Under the pieces are notes generated by a model. The model was given only the letters and a program-made list of their open reading frames with translations. It was not told the DNA's origin and did not search any database. This document shows, piece after piece, positions 15,957 to 24,976 of a stretch of 64,000 bases of DNA. Within the stretch, counting starts at the first letter, position 1, and each line of letters opens with the position of its first letter. The position numbers were made by a program, and so were the translations under genes. Origin of the DNA: Lachnospiraceae bacterium (GTDB taxonomy: Bacteria; Bacillota; Clostridia; Lachnospirales; Lachnospiraceae); the NCBI GenBank assembly GCA_017483735.1, contig JAFUVF010000010.1:1-64000 (forward strand). The letters are read 5' to 3'.

Positions 15957-16206
15957 TCTCATACATATAGGCTTCGGCAATGTAGTGAATATGGAAAAGA
16001 TCATCGCCATAGTAAGCCCGGAGGCAGCCCCCATAAAGCGGCTTGTGCAGCGGGCAAAGGAGGAGGGCAATGCTATAGATGCCACCTCGGGGAGGCGCAC
16101 AAAGGCGGTGCTTGTTATGGAAAATGCGCAGATAGTGCTGTCTGCCCTGCTTCCGGAGACCATAGCGGGAAGAGCCGGAATGAACGAGTCGGGAGGAGAT
16201 GCTTAG
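15949..16206 (+). CDS. remA: RemA-like regulatory protein (DUF370)
   Basis: 85 residues from a TTG at 15949 overlapping the yicC stop by 8 nt. The conserved core HIGFGNVVNMEKIIAIVSPE is followed by VQRAKEEGNAIDATSGRRTK. In Bacillus, RemA is a DNA-binding activator of biofilm matrix operons; its role in clostridia is not established. Its place between yicC and gmk is conserved. An internal ATG at 15991 would truncate the core, so the TTG start is preferred. Confidence 0.88.
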   Translation: MSNLIHIGFGNVVNMEKIIAIVSPEAAPIKRLVQRAKEEGNAIDATSGRRTKAVLVMENAQIVLSALLPETIAGRAGMNESGGDA

Positions 16207-16833
16207 ATGGATGACAAAGGAACACTTATAGTAATATCGGGTTTTTCCGGAGCGGGAAAGGGAACGATAGTTAAAAAGCTCATAAATACATACGACAGAT
16301 ATGCGCTTTCCATATCCATGACCACAAGAGCCCCCAGAGAGGGAGAGAGAGACGGCGTGGAGTATTTCTTTTCCACAAAGGAGCAGTTTGAGGAAAAGAT
16401 AAAGGAGGGCGGCTTTATAGAGCATGCCTGCTATTGCGGCAACTATTACGGAACCCCCAGGGCATATGTGGAGAAACAGCTTGCCGAGGGAAAGGACGTC
16501 ATCTTAGAGATAGAGATACAGGGAGCTCTTCAGGTAAAGGAGAGATTTCCGGAGAGTCTTCTTTTGTTTGTGACACCGCCCACGGCTGTGGAGCTTGAAA
16601 ACAGGCTCAGGGGCAGGAAGACCGAGACCGAGGAGCAGATTGCGGGAAGGCTTTCGAGAGCTTACGAGGAATCCGAGGGGATGGACAATTATGATTACAT
16701 CATAATAAACGATAATCTCGACAAATGCGTCGAGGATGTGCACAGCATAGCCCTTGCGGCAAAGTGCGAGCCCATTAGAAAAAAAGATTTTATAAAGGAT
16801 ATAAGGAATGGCTTAAAGGCATATTCCAAATAA
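16207..16833 (+). CDS. gmk: Guanylate kinase
   Basis: 208 residues, starting right after the remA stop with GGAGGAG (16192-16198) upstream. The P-loop GFSGAGKGT is near residues 11-19, and the GMP-binding block TTRAPREGERDGVEYFF follows at about 39-55. It converts GMP to GDP with ATP, feeding GTP and (p)ppGpp pools. Confidence 0.97.
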   Translation: MDDKGTLIVISGFSGAGKGTIVKKLINTYDRYALSISMTTRAPREGERDGVEYFFSTKEQFEEKIKEGGFIEHACYCGNYYGTPRAYVEKQLAEGKDVILEIEIQGALQVKERFPESLLLFVTPPTAVELENRLRGRKTETEEQIAGRLSRAYEESEGMDNYDYIIINDNLDKCVEDVHSIALAAKCEPIRKKDFIKDIRNGLKAYSK

Positions 16834-16851
16834 TATCAGGAGGAGATTTTT

Positions 16852-17091
16852 ATGTTACACCCGTCTTACACAGATCTTATAAATGTAGTCAATGAGGAGG
16901 CCCTCGACGGAGACAGCGCAAAGGTAAGCAGCCGATACTCCATAGTTATGGCCACTGCAAAAAGGGCAAGACAGCTGGTTGCCGGAGATGAGGCACTTGT
17001 GCCCGAAAACGGGGATAAGCCCCTTTCGGTTGCAGTGCGTGAGCTTGAACAGGGCGCCATCAGAATACTTGATGACGATGAAGAAGAATAA
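16852..17091 (+). CDS. rpoZ: RNA polymerase omega subunit
   Basis: 79 residues with MLHPSYTDLINVVN, then SRYSIVMATAKRARQLV, the conserved beta'-clamping segment. The C-terminus is acidic. AGGAGG is 8 nt upstream. It lies 18 nt after gmk, as in many Firmicutes. Confidence 0.95.
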   Translation: MLHPSYTDLINVVNEEALDGDSAKVSSRYSIVMATAKRARQLVAGDEALVPENGDKPLSVAVRELEQGAIRILDDDEEE

Positions 17092-17097
17092 ATATAT

Positions 17098-18441
17098 ATG
17101 AAGATTAGCTTTGTATCCCTTGGATGTGACAAAAATCTTGTGGATTCGGAAATGATGACAGGGGAGCTCGCAAGGGCGGGCTATGAATTCACGGATGACG
17201 AGACACAAGCGGATATAGTTGTGGTAAATACCTGTTGTTTCATCTCCGACGCAAAGGAAGAGAGCATTCAGACTCTTTTGGAGCTCGGGGAGTTAAGAAA
17301 GCAGGGAAAATTAAAGATACTTGCCGCCTGCGGCTGCCTTGCGGAGAGATACAAGGACGAGATACTTAAGGAGATACCCGAAATAGATGTGTGCGTGGGA
17401 ACACTTGCCATAGACAGGATTGTTGAGGCTATTGACGGTGCGCTTAAGGGTACCTGCAGCTGTATATATGAGGACATCGACAGGACGCCTCCCGTAGGAC
17501 TTAAACGAATAGTGACTACCGGGGGGCATTATGCGTATTTGAAGATTGCGGAGGGCTGTGACAAGCACTGTACCTACTGTGTCATACCGTCAGTTAGGGG
17601 GAGATTCCGCTCCATACCTATGGAGGAGCTTATCAGGCAGGCGGGGGAGCTTTCCAGCTTCGGCGTAAAGGAGCTCATATTGGTGGCGCAGGAAACCACA
17701 CTTTACGGTATAGATATATATGGAAGGAAAAGCCTTCATATACTTATAAACGAGCTGTCGAAGATAGAGGGGATACATTGGATAAGACTTTTGTACTGCT
17801 ATCCGGAAGAAATATATGATGAACTCATAGAATGTATTGCAGGAAATCCGAAGGTATGCCATTATCTGGATATGCCGATACAGCATATATCCGACAATAT
17901 CCTGAACAAAATGGGAAGACAGACCACGGAGGCAAGGCTGCGACAGAATATAAGCAAATTGAGGGAGAGGATCCCGGACATCGCCCTACGAACTTCCTTG
18001 ATCTGCGGATTTCCGGGAGAGGGAGAGGCGGATTTTGAGAAGCTGTACCGCTTTGTCAACGAAATGGAATTTGACAGGCTGGGCTGCTTTACCTACTCTA
18101 AGGAGGAGAATACCCCGGCAGCGGAAATGCCCGGACAGATAGAGGAGGAGGAGAAGCAGAGACGTAAGAATGAGCTTATGGAGCTGCAGCAGGCTGTATC
18201 CTATGAGAAGTCCGAAAGGTTTAAGGGAAAAAGGCTCGATGTGATTATCGAGGGAAAGCTTTCCGGCGAAGACACCTATGTGTGCAGAACCTACAGGGAT
18301 GCGCCTGATGTGGACGGGTATCTTTTCTTAAATACGGACAAAAGCTTTATGTCAGGGGATTTTGCCAGAGTGATTGTCACAGGCTTTAACGAATATGATC
18401 TTACGGGAGAGTTGTATGATGAAAATGAATCTGCCGAATAA
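17098..18441 (+). CDS. rimO: Ribosomal protein S12 methylthiotransferase
   Basis: 447 residues. The N-terminal MTTase domain has SLGCDKNLVDSE (Cys10), VNTCCFISDAKEES and AACGCLAERY. The radical SAM cluster CDKHCTYCVIPSVRGRFRS follows, then a C-terminal TRAM domain. The DKNLVDSE and CDKHCTYC forms distinguish RimO from MiaB. It adds a methylthio group to Asp88 of S12. It starts 6 nt after rpoZ and overlaps pgsA. Confidence 0.95.
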   Translation: MKISFVSLGCDKNLVDSEMMTGELARAGYEFTDDETQADIVVVNTCCFISDAKEESIQTLLELGELRKQGKLKILAACGCLAERYKDEILKEIPEIDVCVGTLAIDRIVEAIDGALKGTCSCIYEDIDRTPPVGLKRIVTTGGHYAYLKIAEGCDKHCTYCVIPSVRGRFRSIPMEELIRQAGELSSFGVKELILVAQETTLYGIDIYGRKSLHILINELSKIEGIHWIRLLYCYPEEIYDELIECIAGNPKVCHYLDMPIQHISDNILNKMGRQTTEARLRQNISKLRERIPDIALRTSLICGFPGEGEADFEKLYRFVNEMEFDRLGCFTYSKEENTPAAEMPGQIEEEEKQRRKNELMELQQAVSYEKSERFKGKRLDVIIEGKLSGEDTYVCRTYRDAPDVDGYLFLNTDKSFMSGDFARVIVTGFNEYDLTGELYDENESAE

Positions 18442-18991
18442 GCTTACGCTGTTCAGGGTAGTCCTGATAATTCCCTTTCTTTTGTTCCTTCTTGGAGGCG
18501 AATGGGGATGGTTTGGAGAAAACGTCTTTCTTGCGAATATAATAGCACTCGCTATTTTTATAATTGCCAGTCTTACAGACCTTCTGGATGGCAAAATCGC
18601 TAGAAAATATAATCTTGTTTCAAATTTTGGTAAGTTTATGGATCCGTTGGCGGATAAATTACTGGTGTCATCGGCATTGATTGCACTGACCTATATGGGC
18701 AGGATACCGGTGCTTATCGTCATAATCATTATAAGCAGGGAGTTCATAATAAGCGGTTTCAGATTGATTGCCGCAGACAACGGCATCGTCATAGCCGCAA
18801 GCTACTTCGGAAAGTTCAAGACCACCTTTCAGATGATAATGGTATGTATGATGCTTAGCGGCCTGCAGTTTATGTACGGCGGCTTTAAGCTTACGCAGGA
18901 CATAATAATGTGGATAGCGCTTGTACTTACTGTTGTTTCACTTGTGGATTATCTTGTTAAGAATAAGGATGTCCTGAAGGACACAAAGTAA
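18416..18991 (+). CDS. pgsA: CDP-diacylglycerol-glycerol-3-phosphate phosphatidyltransferase
   Basis: About 191 residues from ATG 18416 (a second ATG follows at 18419), with GGGAGA upstream inside rimO; an earlier TTG at 18374 has no RBS. The CDP-alcohol phosphatidyltransferase motif DGKIARKYN...GKFMDPLADK is intact (D-G-x2-A-R-x8-G-x3-D-x3-D). Four to five membrane helices are visible. It makes phosphatidylglycerophosphate for phosphatidylglycerol. Confidence 0.93.
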   Translation: MMKMNLPNKLTLFRVVLIIPFLLFLLGGEWGWFGENVFLANIIALAIFIIASLTDLLDGKIARKYNLVSNFGKFMDPLADKLLVSSALIALTYMGRIPVLIVIIIISREFIISGFRLIAADNGIVIAASYFGKFKTTFQMIMVCMMLSGLQFMYGGFKLTQDIIMWIALVLTVVSLVDYLVKNKDVLKDTK

Positions 18992-19010
18992 AGGGTAAGG
19001 TATGTAAATT

Positions 19011-20282
19011 ATGACGGCGGAAATAATATGTGTGGGAACTGAGATTCTCATGGGAAATATCGTAAATACGAATGCAGCCTTCATTGCGGAGCGCTGTGCG
19101 GGATTGGGCATATCAAACTTCTTCCAGACGGTGGTGGGAGACAATGAGGACAGGCTTGCCGCAGTGCTTAAGACGGCTATGGAAAGAGCGGATGTCGTGA
19201 TACTTTCCGGTGGCTTAGGCCCCACGGAGGACGACCTTACAAAGGAGGTGGCATCCAGGCTCTGCAACAGGGAGCTTATAGAGGATGCTGAGTGGAGAAA
19301 GAGGATCGAAGAATTTTTTGCCTTGAGAAAATCCGTTCCGACGGAGAATAATTGGAAGCAGGCGCTTGTGCCCCAGGGCTGCATAGTGCTTGACAATAAG
19401 AACGGAACGGCACCGGGCATAATAATAGAGGAACAAAATACATCTGTTATTCTTCTGCCGGGGCCGCCCAATGAGCTGCTTCCGTTGTTTGACGAGCTTG
19501 TGGTGCCCTACCTTTCTGCGAAAAATCCCAATGTCATAGTCTCCAAGACCGTGAAGATATGCGGAGTGGGAGAGAGCAGGGTTGAGACAATGCTCCTTGA
19601 CCTTATTGATAACCAGACTAATCCCACCATAGCTACCTATGCCAAGACAGGGGAGGTGCATGTGCGTGTGACAGCCTCCGCCGAAAGTGAAAAGGAGGCC
19701 AGAAAGCTAATAAAGCCTGTGGTAAAGGAGCTTAAGAGCCGTTTCGGGGATGATATTTATTCGACTGATGATGAGACAACCCTGGAGAAGTCCATTGCGG
19801 AGCTTTTAAAGGCAAACAGCTTAAGCGTGACCTTTGCGGAATCCTGTACGGGAGGTATGCTCTCCGCAAGATTCGTGAATACTCCCGGGGTATCAGAGGT
19901 TTACAAGCAGGGCATCGTTACCTATTCCAACAAGGCTAAGCGGAAATACCTGGGCGTAAAGAAGGGAACCCTCAAAAAATACGGAGCAGTGAGCGAACAG
20001 ACTGCCTTTGAGATGGCAAAGGGAGCCGCAAGAGAATTCGAGGCGGATGTGGCTGTTGCAGTCACGGGGATTGCCGGTCCCGACGGCGGAAGCGAGGAAA
20101 AGCCTGTAGGCCTGGTGTATATTGCATGTAATGTACTGGGAAAGATAGAAGTCAAGGAGTATCGCTTCAAGGGCGACAGGGGGAGGGTAAGAGACAGCGC
20201 AGTATCTGCGGCACTGACCCTCATGAGACGCTGTATTTTAGAGCACTATTCAGAAGTTGCCTTTGGCGATAACGTCAAGTAG
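19011..20282 (+). CDS. cinA: CinA: nicotinamide-nucleotide amidase / competence-damage protein
   Basis: 423 residues. The N-terminal MoCF-like domain opens with AEIICVGTEILMGNIVNTNA and contains SGGLGPTEDDLT. The C-terminal PncC-type deamidase domain has FAESCTGGMLSARFVNTPG and TGIAGPDGGSEEKPVGLVY. It recycles NMN to NaMN. In many Firmicutes cinA directly precedes recA; here a minus-strand hybrid kinase gene is interposed and its 3' end overlaps cinA by 33 nt. Confidence 0.95.
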   Translation: MTAEIICVGTEILMGNIVNTNAAFIAERCAGLGISNFFQTVVGDNEDRLAAVLKTAMERADVVILSGGLGPTEDDLTKEVASRLCNRELIEDAEWRKRIEEFFALRKSVPTENNWKQALVPQGCIVLDNKNGTAPGIIIEEQNTSVILLPGPPNELLPLFDELVVPYLSAKNPNVIVSKTVKICGVGESRVETMLLDLIDNQTNPTIATYAKTGEVHVRVTASAESEKEARKLIKPVVKELKSRFGDDIYSTDDETTLEKSIAELLKANSLSVTFAESCTGGMLSARFVNTPGVSEVYKQGIVTYSNKAKRKYLGVKKGTLKKYGAVSEQTAFEMAKGAAREFEADVAVAVTGIAGPDGGSEEKPVGLVYIACNVLGKIEVKEYRFKGDRGRVRDSAVSAALTLMRRCILEHYSEVAFGDNVK

Positions 20283-22895
20283 ATCCTCGTAAGCCTTTTC
20301 GGCGGAGGGGAGCTTCAAATAGAGATCGCTGCCGGAGGAGCCTAACAATCCGGAAATATAATCCGAGAGGTATTCTGCCCCTATGAGGGCTGCGCTGTCC
20401 GAAAGCTTTGACAGGGTATAATATATTGAGCTTTGGTCGCTCTCGGCCGTATATGCGGCGAGGGCGCCTTTTATTTCCTCGGATTCCGCTATAAATGCCT
20501 TTATCATATTATTGTAAAGCTGACGGTTCCCGTTGGCATAGGAAAGGCCTGCGGAGGAAGCTATCACGTTTAAGGATAGGTCATACTCGGCGAGAGCTGC
20601 GATATTTTCCGGGATTTTCCGCTCGCCTCCAGTCTTCTTCGGTTCCTGATGAGCCTTTGCGGTCTTGAAGGTAACCCTTTCGTTGGGAAGATACTTTTCA
20701 AGAATCATTTCCATATCCTTTATCTCAACGGGCTTGGAGAGATAATCGTCAAAGCCTGCTTTTAGATATTCATCTCTGGCACCCACAATGGCGTTTGCCG
20801 TCATGGCTATGACAAAGAGCTTCTCGGACAAAAGTCCCATTCTTCTCATCTCAGCCAGGGTCTCCACGCCGTCCATCTGTGGCATAAGGTGGTCAAGGAA
20901 AATCATATCATAGGTGTTTGTCTCTACAAGCTTTATAGCTTCAGCACCACTCATTGCCGTATCGAGCATAACGCCGTTTCTCTTTAAGAGTCCCTTTACC
21001 ACCTGAAGATTCATCTCATTGTCATCTACAACAAGAATTCTGGCGGAAGGCGCATAGAGATAGGTTTCAGCGGTGCGTGAAACCTCTGCATGGGAAAGCT
21101 GTGAATTGTAATCGCCTATGGGGGTCTTGTCCGCAATTTCCTGTATCAGCTCAAAGTAGAAGGTGGAACCCACGCCATATACACTTCTTAGATTGAGCTT
21201 CGAATCCATCATTGACAGAAGCCTCTGGACTATCGCCATGCCGAGTCCGCTGCCCTCGATTCCCCTGTTTTTCTCCTCGTCGAGGCGCTCGAAGGATGAG
21301 AACAGGCGGCGCTTGTCCTCGTCCTTTATTCCAACGCCGGTATCCGTGACCTCCACATAGAGATTGAGGTTATTGCCGGATACGTAGCGAACCTGCATTT
21401 TCAGCACAATGCCGCCTTCGTTGGTATATTTGACGGCATTCGTAAGGATATTAGAGATTATCTGCTTTAAGCGGATATCATCCCCATGCAGGGTTTTGGG
21501 CAGCGCAGGGTCTATCTCCAGATCTAAGCTAAGCCCCTTGGTAACAGCCCTTTCCCTGGTCATCAGCACAAGGTCATTTATAAGGGAGACGGTGTCGTAA
21601 TCGACGGGGATGATCTCCATCTTGCCGTCCTCTATTTTCGAAAAATCAAGGATACTGTTTATAAGGGACATAAGAGTTCTTCCAGAGGAACGGATATTTT
21701 CGGAATACTCCAGAATTTTGACGTCGTCGCTCTCTCTGAGTATCATCTCGTTCATGCCGAGTATTGCGTTTATGGGGGTTCTGATCTCATGGGACATCTG
21801 TGCAAGGAAATGGGATTTTGCCTTGTCCGCCCGGGTTGCGGTGCTTGCAAGCTTTTCAAGGGTCTTGTTATACTCGCTCATAAGCTTTGCATGCTGCTGC
21901 TGCTTTGTGTCATCGGAAACCTCCACCATGTATCCGGCATAGCGCCCGGTACGGGTATGTATCTTATTGACTACGCAGTGGTAATATTTTGTCTCCACGT
22001 TGAAATTGCTCTCTGTGGGATAAAGAGCCGCTTCCGGCATATATTTAAGCCAGTTGACTATATTTTTGTACAGGAGGGATTCCTCGTCGTAGGTATTGTC
22101 GCCAATCTGACAGTCGGAGAGTGCGGGGAAGATACTGAGAGCCATCTCGTTGTAATTCATTATGCAAAGTCCTCTGTCAAAGGACATATAGGCATTTTCC
22201 TCGGAATGACCGAAAACCTCCTCTATCCTATAGGAAATATCATAGGTCTGCATGGTACGTGCTATTATAACGTAAAAGCCCGCCACCACTATATATCCGA
22301 AGGGAACCAGATCCACCGGAAGGTGCAGAGCTCTTTCGATGAAATATATGGATATTACAGATACAAGACCTCCTATTAAAAGAAAGGTTATGCGCCTCGC
22401 CACATTCTTTTGCTTTCTCAGGGTGCGAAGCACTATGAAGGTACAAAGCGCCGTGTCGAAAAGAAGCAGGAAGGAATAGAGCGAATGCACGGGACCGTAG
22501 GTTTTTTCTATATAAAGTATATCCATATAACGCCCTGTGGTTACGGTTCTGTAATAATAGTGATTCAGGGCTGGCACGTATATGAAGATAAGCACTGTCG
22601 TAGAGCCCAAATACAAAAGCCTCTTAAGCCATGTGGGGAGTCCGAATTTGCAGAATTCGGCCGTCGTTACAAGCATTAAGAGGGGAAGATAGCTTCCCAC
22701 ATAGAGAATCTTATTTGCTAACAATGCCTCTTCCAGAGTGCGTGATACACTTAAGGCAAGATAACCGAAGCTTGACACCATAACGGCGGCAAGTATTAAG
22801 ATATGCTTGGGACTTGGTTTCTTTATGAGCACAAAGAGCATTAAAAACTCTATACATGCGATAACTGCGGCGACAGCATATAATGAGGCAAGCAT
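20250..22895 (-). CDS. Hybrid sensor histidine kinase (7TM-like sensor, HK, REC, degenerate Hpt)
   Basis: 881 residues from the ATG at 22895, chosen because TTGGAGATTG lies just upstream; an upstream ATG at 22991 sits inside a repeat. The N-terminal 215 residues hold about seven helices, as in the histidine-kinase N-terminal 7TM region. A PAS-like module follows (about 225-330), then HisKA with MSHEIRTPINAILGM (His369), the HATPase (DTGVGIKDEDKR, GSGLGMAIVQRLL) and a receiver with LDHLMPQMDG (Asp668). The C-terminal Hpt-like domain has Ser at about 829 where His is expected (YYTLSKLSDSAALIGA). It is paralogous to the FIST kinase at 45987-49058. An 85-bp repeat lies upstream. Confidence 0.9.
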   Translation of the reverse strand: MLASLYAVAAVIACIEFLMLFVLIKKPSPKHILILAAVMVSSFGYLALSVSRTLEEALLANKILYVGSYLPLLMLVTTAEFCKFGLPTWLKRLLYLGSTTVLIFIYVPALNHYYYRTVTTGRYMDILYIEKTYGPVHSLYSFLLLFDTALCTFIVLRTLRKQKNVARRITFLLIGGLVSVISIYFIERALHLPVDLVPFGYIVVAGFYVIIARTMQTYDISYRIEEVFGHSEENAYMSFDRGLCIMNYNEMALSIFPALSDCQIGDNTYDEESLLYKNIVNWLKYMPEAALYPTESNFNVETKYYHCVVNKIHTRTGRYAGYMVEVSDDTKQQQHAKLMSEYNKTLEKLASTATRADKAKSHFLAQMSHEIRTPINAILGMNEMILRESDDVKILEYSENIRSSGRTLMSLINSILDFSKIEDGKMEIIPVDYDTVSLINDLVLMTRERAVTKGLSLDLEIDPALPKTLHGDDIRLKQIISNILTNAVKYTNEGGIVLKMQVRYVSGNNLNLYVEVTDTGVGIKDEDKRRLFSSFERLDEEKNRGIEGSGLGMAIVQRLLSMMDSKLNLRSVYGVGSTFYFELIQEIADKTPIGDYNSQLSHAEVSRTAETYLYAPSARILVVDDNEMNLQVVKGLLKRNGVMLDTAMSGAEAIKLVETNTYDMIFLDHLMPQMDGVETLAEMRRMGLLSEKLFVIAMTANAIVGARDEYLKAGFDDYLSKPVEIKDMEMILEKYLPNERVTFKTAKAHQEPKKTGGERKIPENIAALAEYDLSLNVIASSAGLSYANGNRQLYNNMIKAFIAESEEIKGALAAYTAESDQSSIYYTLSKLSDSAALIGAEYLSDYISGLLGSSGSDLYLKLPSAEKAYEDLLDVIAKGNF

Positions 22896-22935
22896 AAATT
22901 CAATCTCCAACAAACAAAAACCAAACGTTTTATAG

Positions 22936-23020
22936 ATTATATCATAAGCATGGAAGCTTGTGGTATAATAACAAGCGTTTAGCAATTTCACGGATGAAAT
23001 TGCTGCGCAGTTATTATATC
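22936..23020 (-). repeat. 85-bp palindromic element, copy A
   Basis: On the minus strand it reads from GATATAATAACTGCGCAGC to TGCTTATGATATAAT and matches 62873-62957 in 82 of 85 positions by my alignment. It contains a 10-bp hairpin AGCAATTTCA/TGAAATTGCT, the inverted GTTATTATAC and a terminal extended -10 TGATATAAT. It lies 40 bp upstream of the hybrid kinase start, in the orientation that reads into that gene, and may supply its promoter. Confidence 0.75.
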
Positions 23021-23144
23021 ATTTTTTTATTGCCTTTTAAATCTAAATATGCTAAATTGTAAATGCAAATTTCCAAAGGAAACCGGCACATTTCATCATA
23101 TAACCGGGGATTTATCCTGTTTTTCGAAAAAAATAAAAAAACTA

Positions 23145-23173
23145 TTGACAAAAGCGAACATATGTTTTAATGT
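23145..23173 (+). promoter_or_regulatory. recA promoter
   Basis: TTGACA (23145-23150), a 17-nt spacer and TAATGT (23168-23173). A LexA box fills the spacer and a second lies just downstream, so repressor would block polymerase directly. Confidence 0.7.
23155..23168 (+). promoter_or_regulatory. LexA (Cheo) box 1 of recA
   Basis: CGAACATATGTTTT matches the Gram-positive LexA consensus CGAACRNRYGTTYG at all but the last base. It lies between the -35 and -10. Confidence 0.75.
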
Positions 23174-23179
23174 ATTTTC

Positions 23180-23193
23180 AGAACATTTGTTCG
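23180..23193 (+). promoter_or_regulatory. LexA (Cheo) box 2 of recA
   Basis: AGAACATTTGTTCG keeps the GAAC-N4-GTTC core and lies 12 bp after box 1, over the expected transcript start. Confidence 0.65.
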
Positions 23194-23211
23194 CACATGA
23201 AAGGAAGAATT

Positions 23212-24300
23212 ATGGAAAGAGAAGAAAAGCTTAAGGCATTGGATGCCGCATTATCACAGATCGAGAAACAGTACGGCAAGGGCACGGTCATGAGACTGGG
23301 AGATCCGGCGGCACAGATGAATGTGGAGACCATTCCCACAGGCTCCATAAGCCTTGATATAGCGCTGGGACTGGGAGGCATTCCCAAGGGCAGGATTGTT
23401 GAGATATACGGACCGGAATCCAGCGGTAAGACCACGGTTACACTGCACATGATCGCAGAGGTGCAGAAGCAGGGAGGCATAGCCGGCTTTATAGATGCGG
23501 AGCATGCCCTTGATCCTGTATATGCGAAGAATATCGGAGTTGATATCGACAATCTTTATATTTCACAGCCGGACAATGGAGAGCAGGCATTGGAAATTAC
23601 AGAGACCATGGTGCGCTCCGGAGCGGTGGATATAGTTGTGGTGGACTCTGTGGCGGCTTTGGTTCCGAAGGCGGAGATAGACGGCGACATGGGAGATGCT
23701 CATGTGGGACTGCAGGCGCGCCTTATGTCCCAGGCATTGAGGAAGCTTACAGCAGTCATCAGCCGTTCCAACTGTACGGTGGTATTCATCAATCAGCTCA
23801 GGGAAAAGGTGGGAATAATGTTCGGAAACCCCGAGACCACTACCGGCGGCAGGGCGCTTAAGTTCTACTCATCGGTTCGTCTTGATGTCCGCAGGATTGA
23901 GTCCATTAAGCAGGGCGGAGAGGTCATCGGAAACAGGACGAGAGTAAAGGTGGTTAAGAACAAGGTTGCCCCTCCCTTTAAGGAGGCGGAGTTCGATATA
24001 ATGTTCGGCGAGGGTATATCGAGAACTGGAGATATACTGGATCTTGCCGCAGATAATGACATAATAAACAAATCCGGCGCATGGTATGCATATGAGGGAA
24101 ATAAGATCGGACAGGGCAGGGAGAATACCAAGCAGTATCTTCAGGATAATCCCGAGGTATTGGCGGAGGTTGAGAGAAAGGTAAGGGATCTTTTCGGCTT
24201 CGATACACCGGAAGAGGCTGTAACTGAGGAAAAGAGCTCCAAGACAAAAAAGGAGCAAAAGGCAGACAAGGCGGATAAGTCAGAGAATACCGGAGAATAA
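23212..24300 (+). CDS. recA: RecA recombinase
   Basis: 362 residues from ATG 23212 (AAGGAAG upstream); an ATG at 23200 or GTG/TTG nearer the promoter is less likely because it would overlap the LexA box region. The Walker A motif GPESSGKTT (about 67-75), Walker [11 protein letters not shown] and loop L2 region [17 protein letters not shown] are intact. The C-terminus is Lys/Glu-rich. It forms filaments on ssDNA for strand exchange and drives LexA cleavage; two LexA boxes upstream make it SOS-induced. Confidence 0.98.
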   Translation: MEREEKLKALDAALSQIEKQYGKGTVMRLGDPAAQMNVETIPTGSISLDIALGLGGIPKGRIVEIYGPESSGKTTVTLHMIAEVQKQGGIAGFIDAEHALDPVYAKNIGVDIDNLYISQPDNGEQALEITETMVRSGAVDIVVVDSVAALVPKAEIDGDMGDAHVGLQARLMSQALRKLTAVISRSNCTVVFINQLREKVGIMFGNPETTTGGRALKFYSSVRLDVRRIESIKQGGEVIGNRTRVKVVKNKVAPPFKEAEFDIMFGEGISRTGDILDLAADNDIINKSGAWYAYEGNKIGQGRENTKQYLQDNPEVLAEVERKVRDLFGFDTPEEAVTEEKSSKTKKEQKADKADKSENTGE

Positions 24301-24308
24301 GCAAAATT

Positions 24309-24911
24309 ATGGTTGTTACCGACATCGAGCCTCTTGGCAGCAGAAAGGTCAAAATTTATTTAGATGATGAGCCCGCCTTTGTATTATACAAAGGCGAGCT
24401 TCATAAATACTGGATTTCTGTCGGAAACGAGATAAACCCCACTGTCTGCAACGAGATAAACACAGTGCTTTTGCCAAAGAGAGCGAAGCTGCGCCTTATG
24501 AAGCTCTTGCAGAAACGTCCCTATACGGAGGCGGAGCTCAGACGGAAGCTTGACTGCGGAGAATATCCCGACGAGGCTGTGAACGAGGCGATAGCTTATG
24601 TCTCATCCTACGGATATCTTGATGATTCGGCATATGCCTCCGATTATATAGAGACTTATATTGACAGAAAGAGCAAAAGAAGTATTGAAATGGAGCTTAT
24701 CAAAAGAGGCATATCTAAGATAGATATTGAAGCTGCATGGAGCAGGGCGGAGGAAAGAGGATTTTCACAGAATGAGAATGCACAGATAGAAGCGCTTCTT
24801 AAAAAGAAGGGATATGACTCCGACAAGGCGGATATGAAAGAAAAACAGCGAATATACGCTTTTCTTTTGAGAAAAGGCTTCTTGGCGGAAAATATCTCAC
24901 ATTATATTTAA
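24309..24911 (+). CDS. recX: RecX regulatory protein
   Basis: 200 residues, 8 nt after recA. Three-helix RecX repeats are visible, with RPYTEAELRRKL and YGYLDDSAYASDYIE typical of the family. It caps or blocks RecA filament growth. It is cotranscribed with recA under the same LexA control. Downstream comes the first copy of the 62-bp direct repeat. Confidence 0.9.
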   Translation: MVVTDIEPLGSRKVKIYLDDEPAFVLYKGELHKYWISVGNEINPTVCNEINTVLLPKRAKLRLMKLLQKRPYTEAELRRKLDCGEYPDEAVNEAIAYVSSYGYLDDSAYASDYIETYIDRKSKRSIEMELIKRGISKIDIEAAWSRAEERGFSQNENAQIEALLKKKGYDSDKADMKEKQRIYAFLLRKGFLAENISHYI

Positions 24912-24914
24912 TTT

Positions 24915-24976
24915 TTTTGCCTGCCGTGATTGATTTACATAATATCCCCTTGACATAGTTTCACAAAGAGTATAAA
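24915..24976 (+). repeat. 62-bp direct repeat, left copy (duplicated rny promoter)
   Basis: From TTTTGCCTGCC to GAGTATAAA it matches 28274-28335 in 61 of 62 positions. It contains TTGACA (24949-24954) and TATAAA, the sequence that forms the rny promoter in the right copy. Identity stops exactly at the TATAAA. It marks the left edge of a 3,359-bp insert between recX and rny. Confidence 0.85.
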
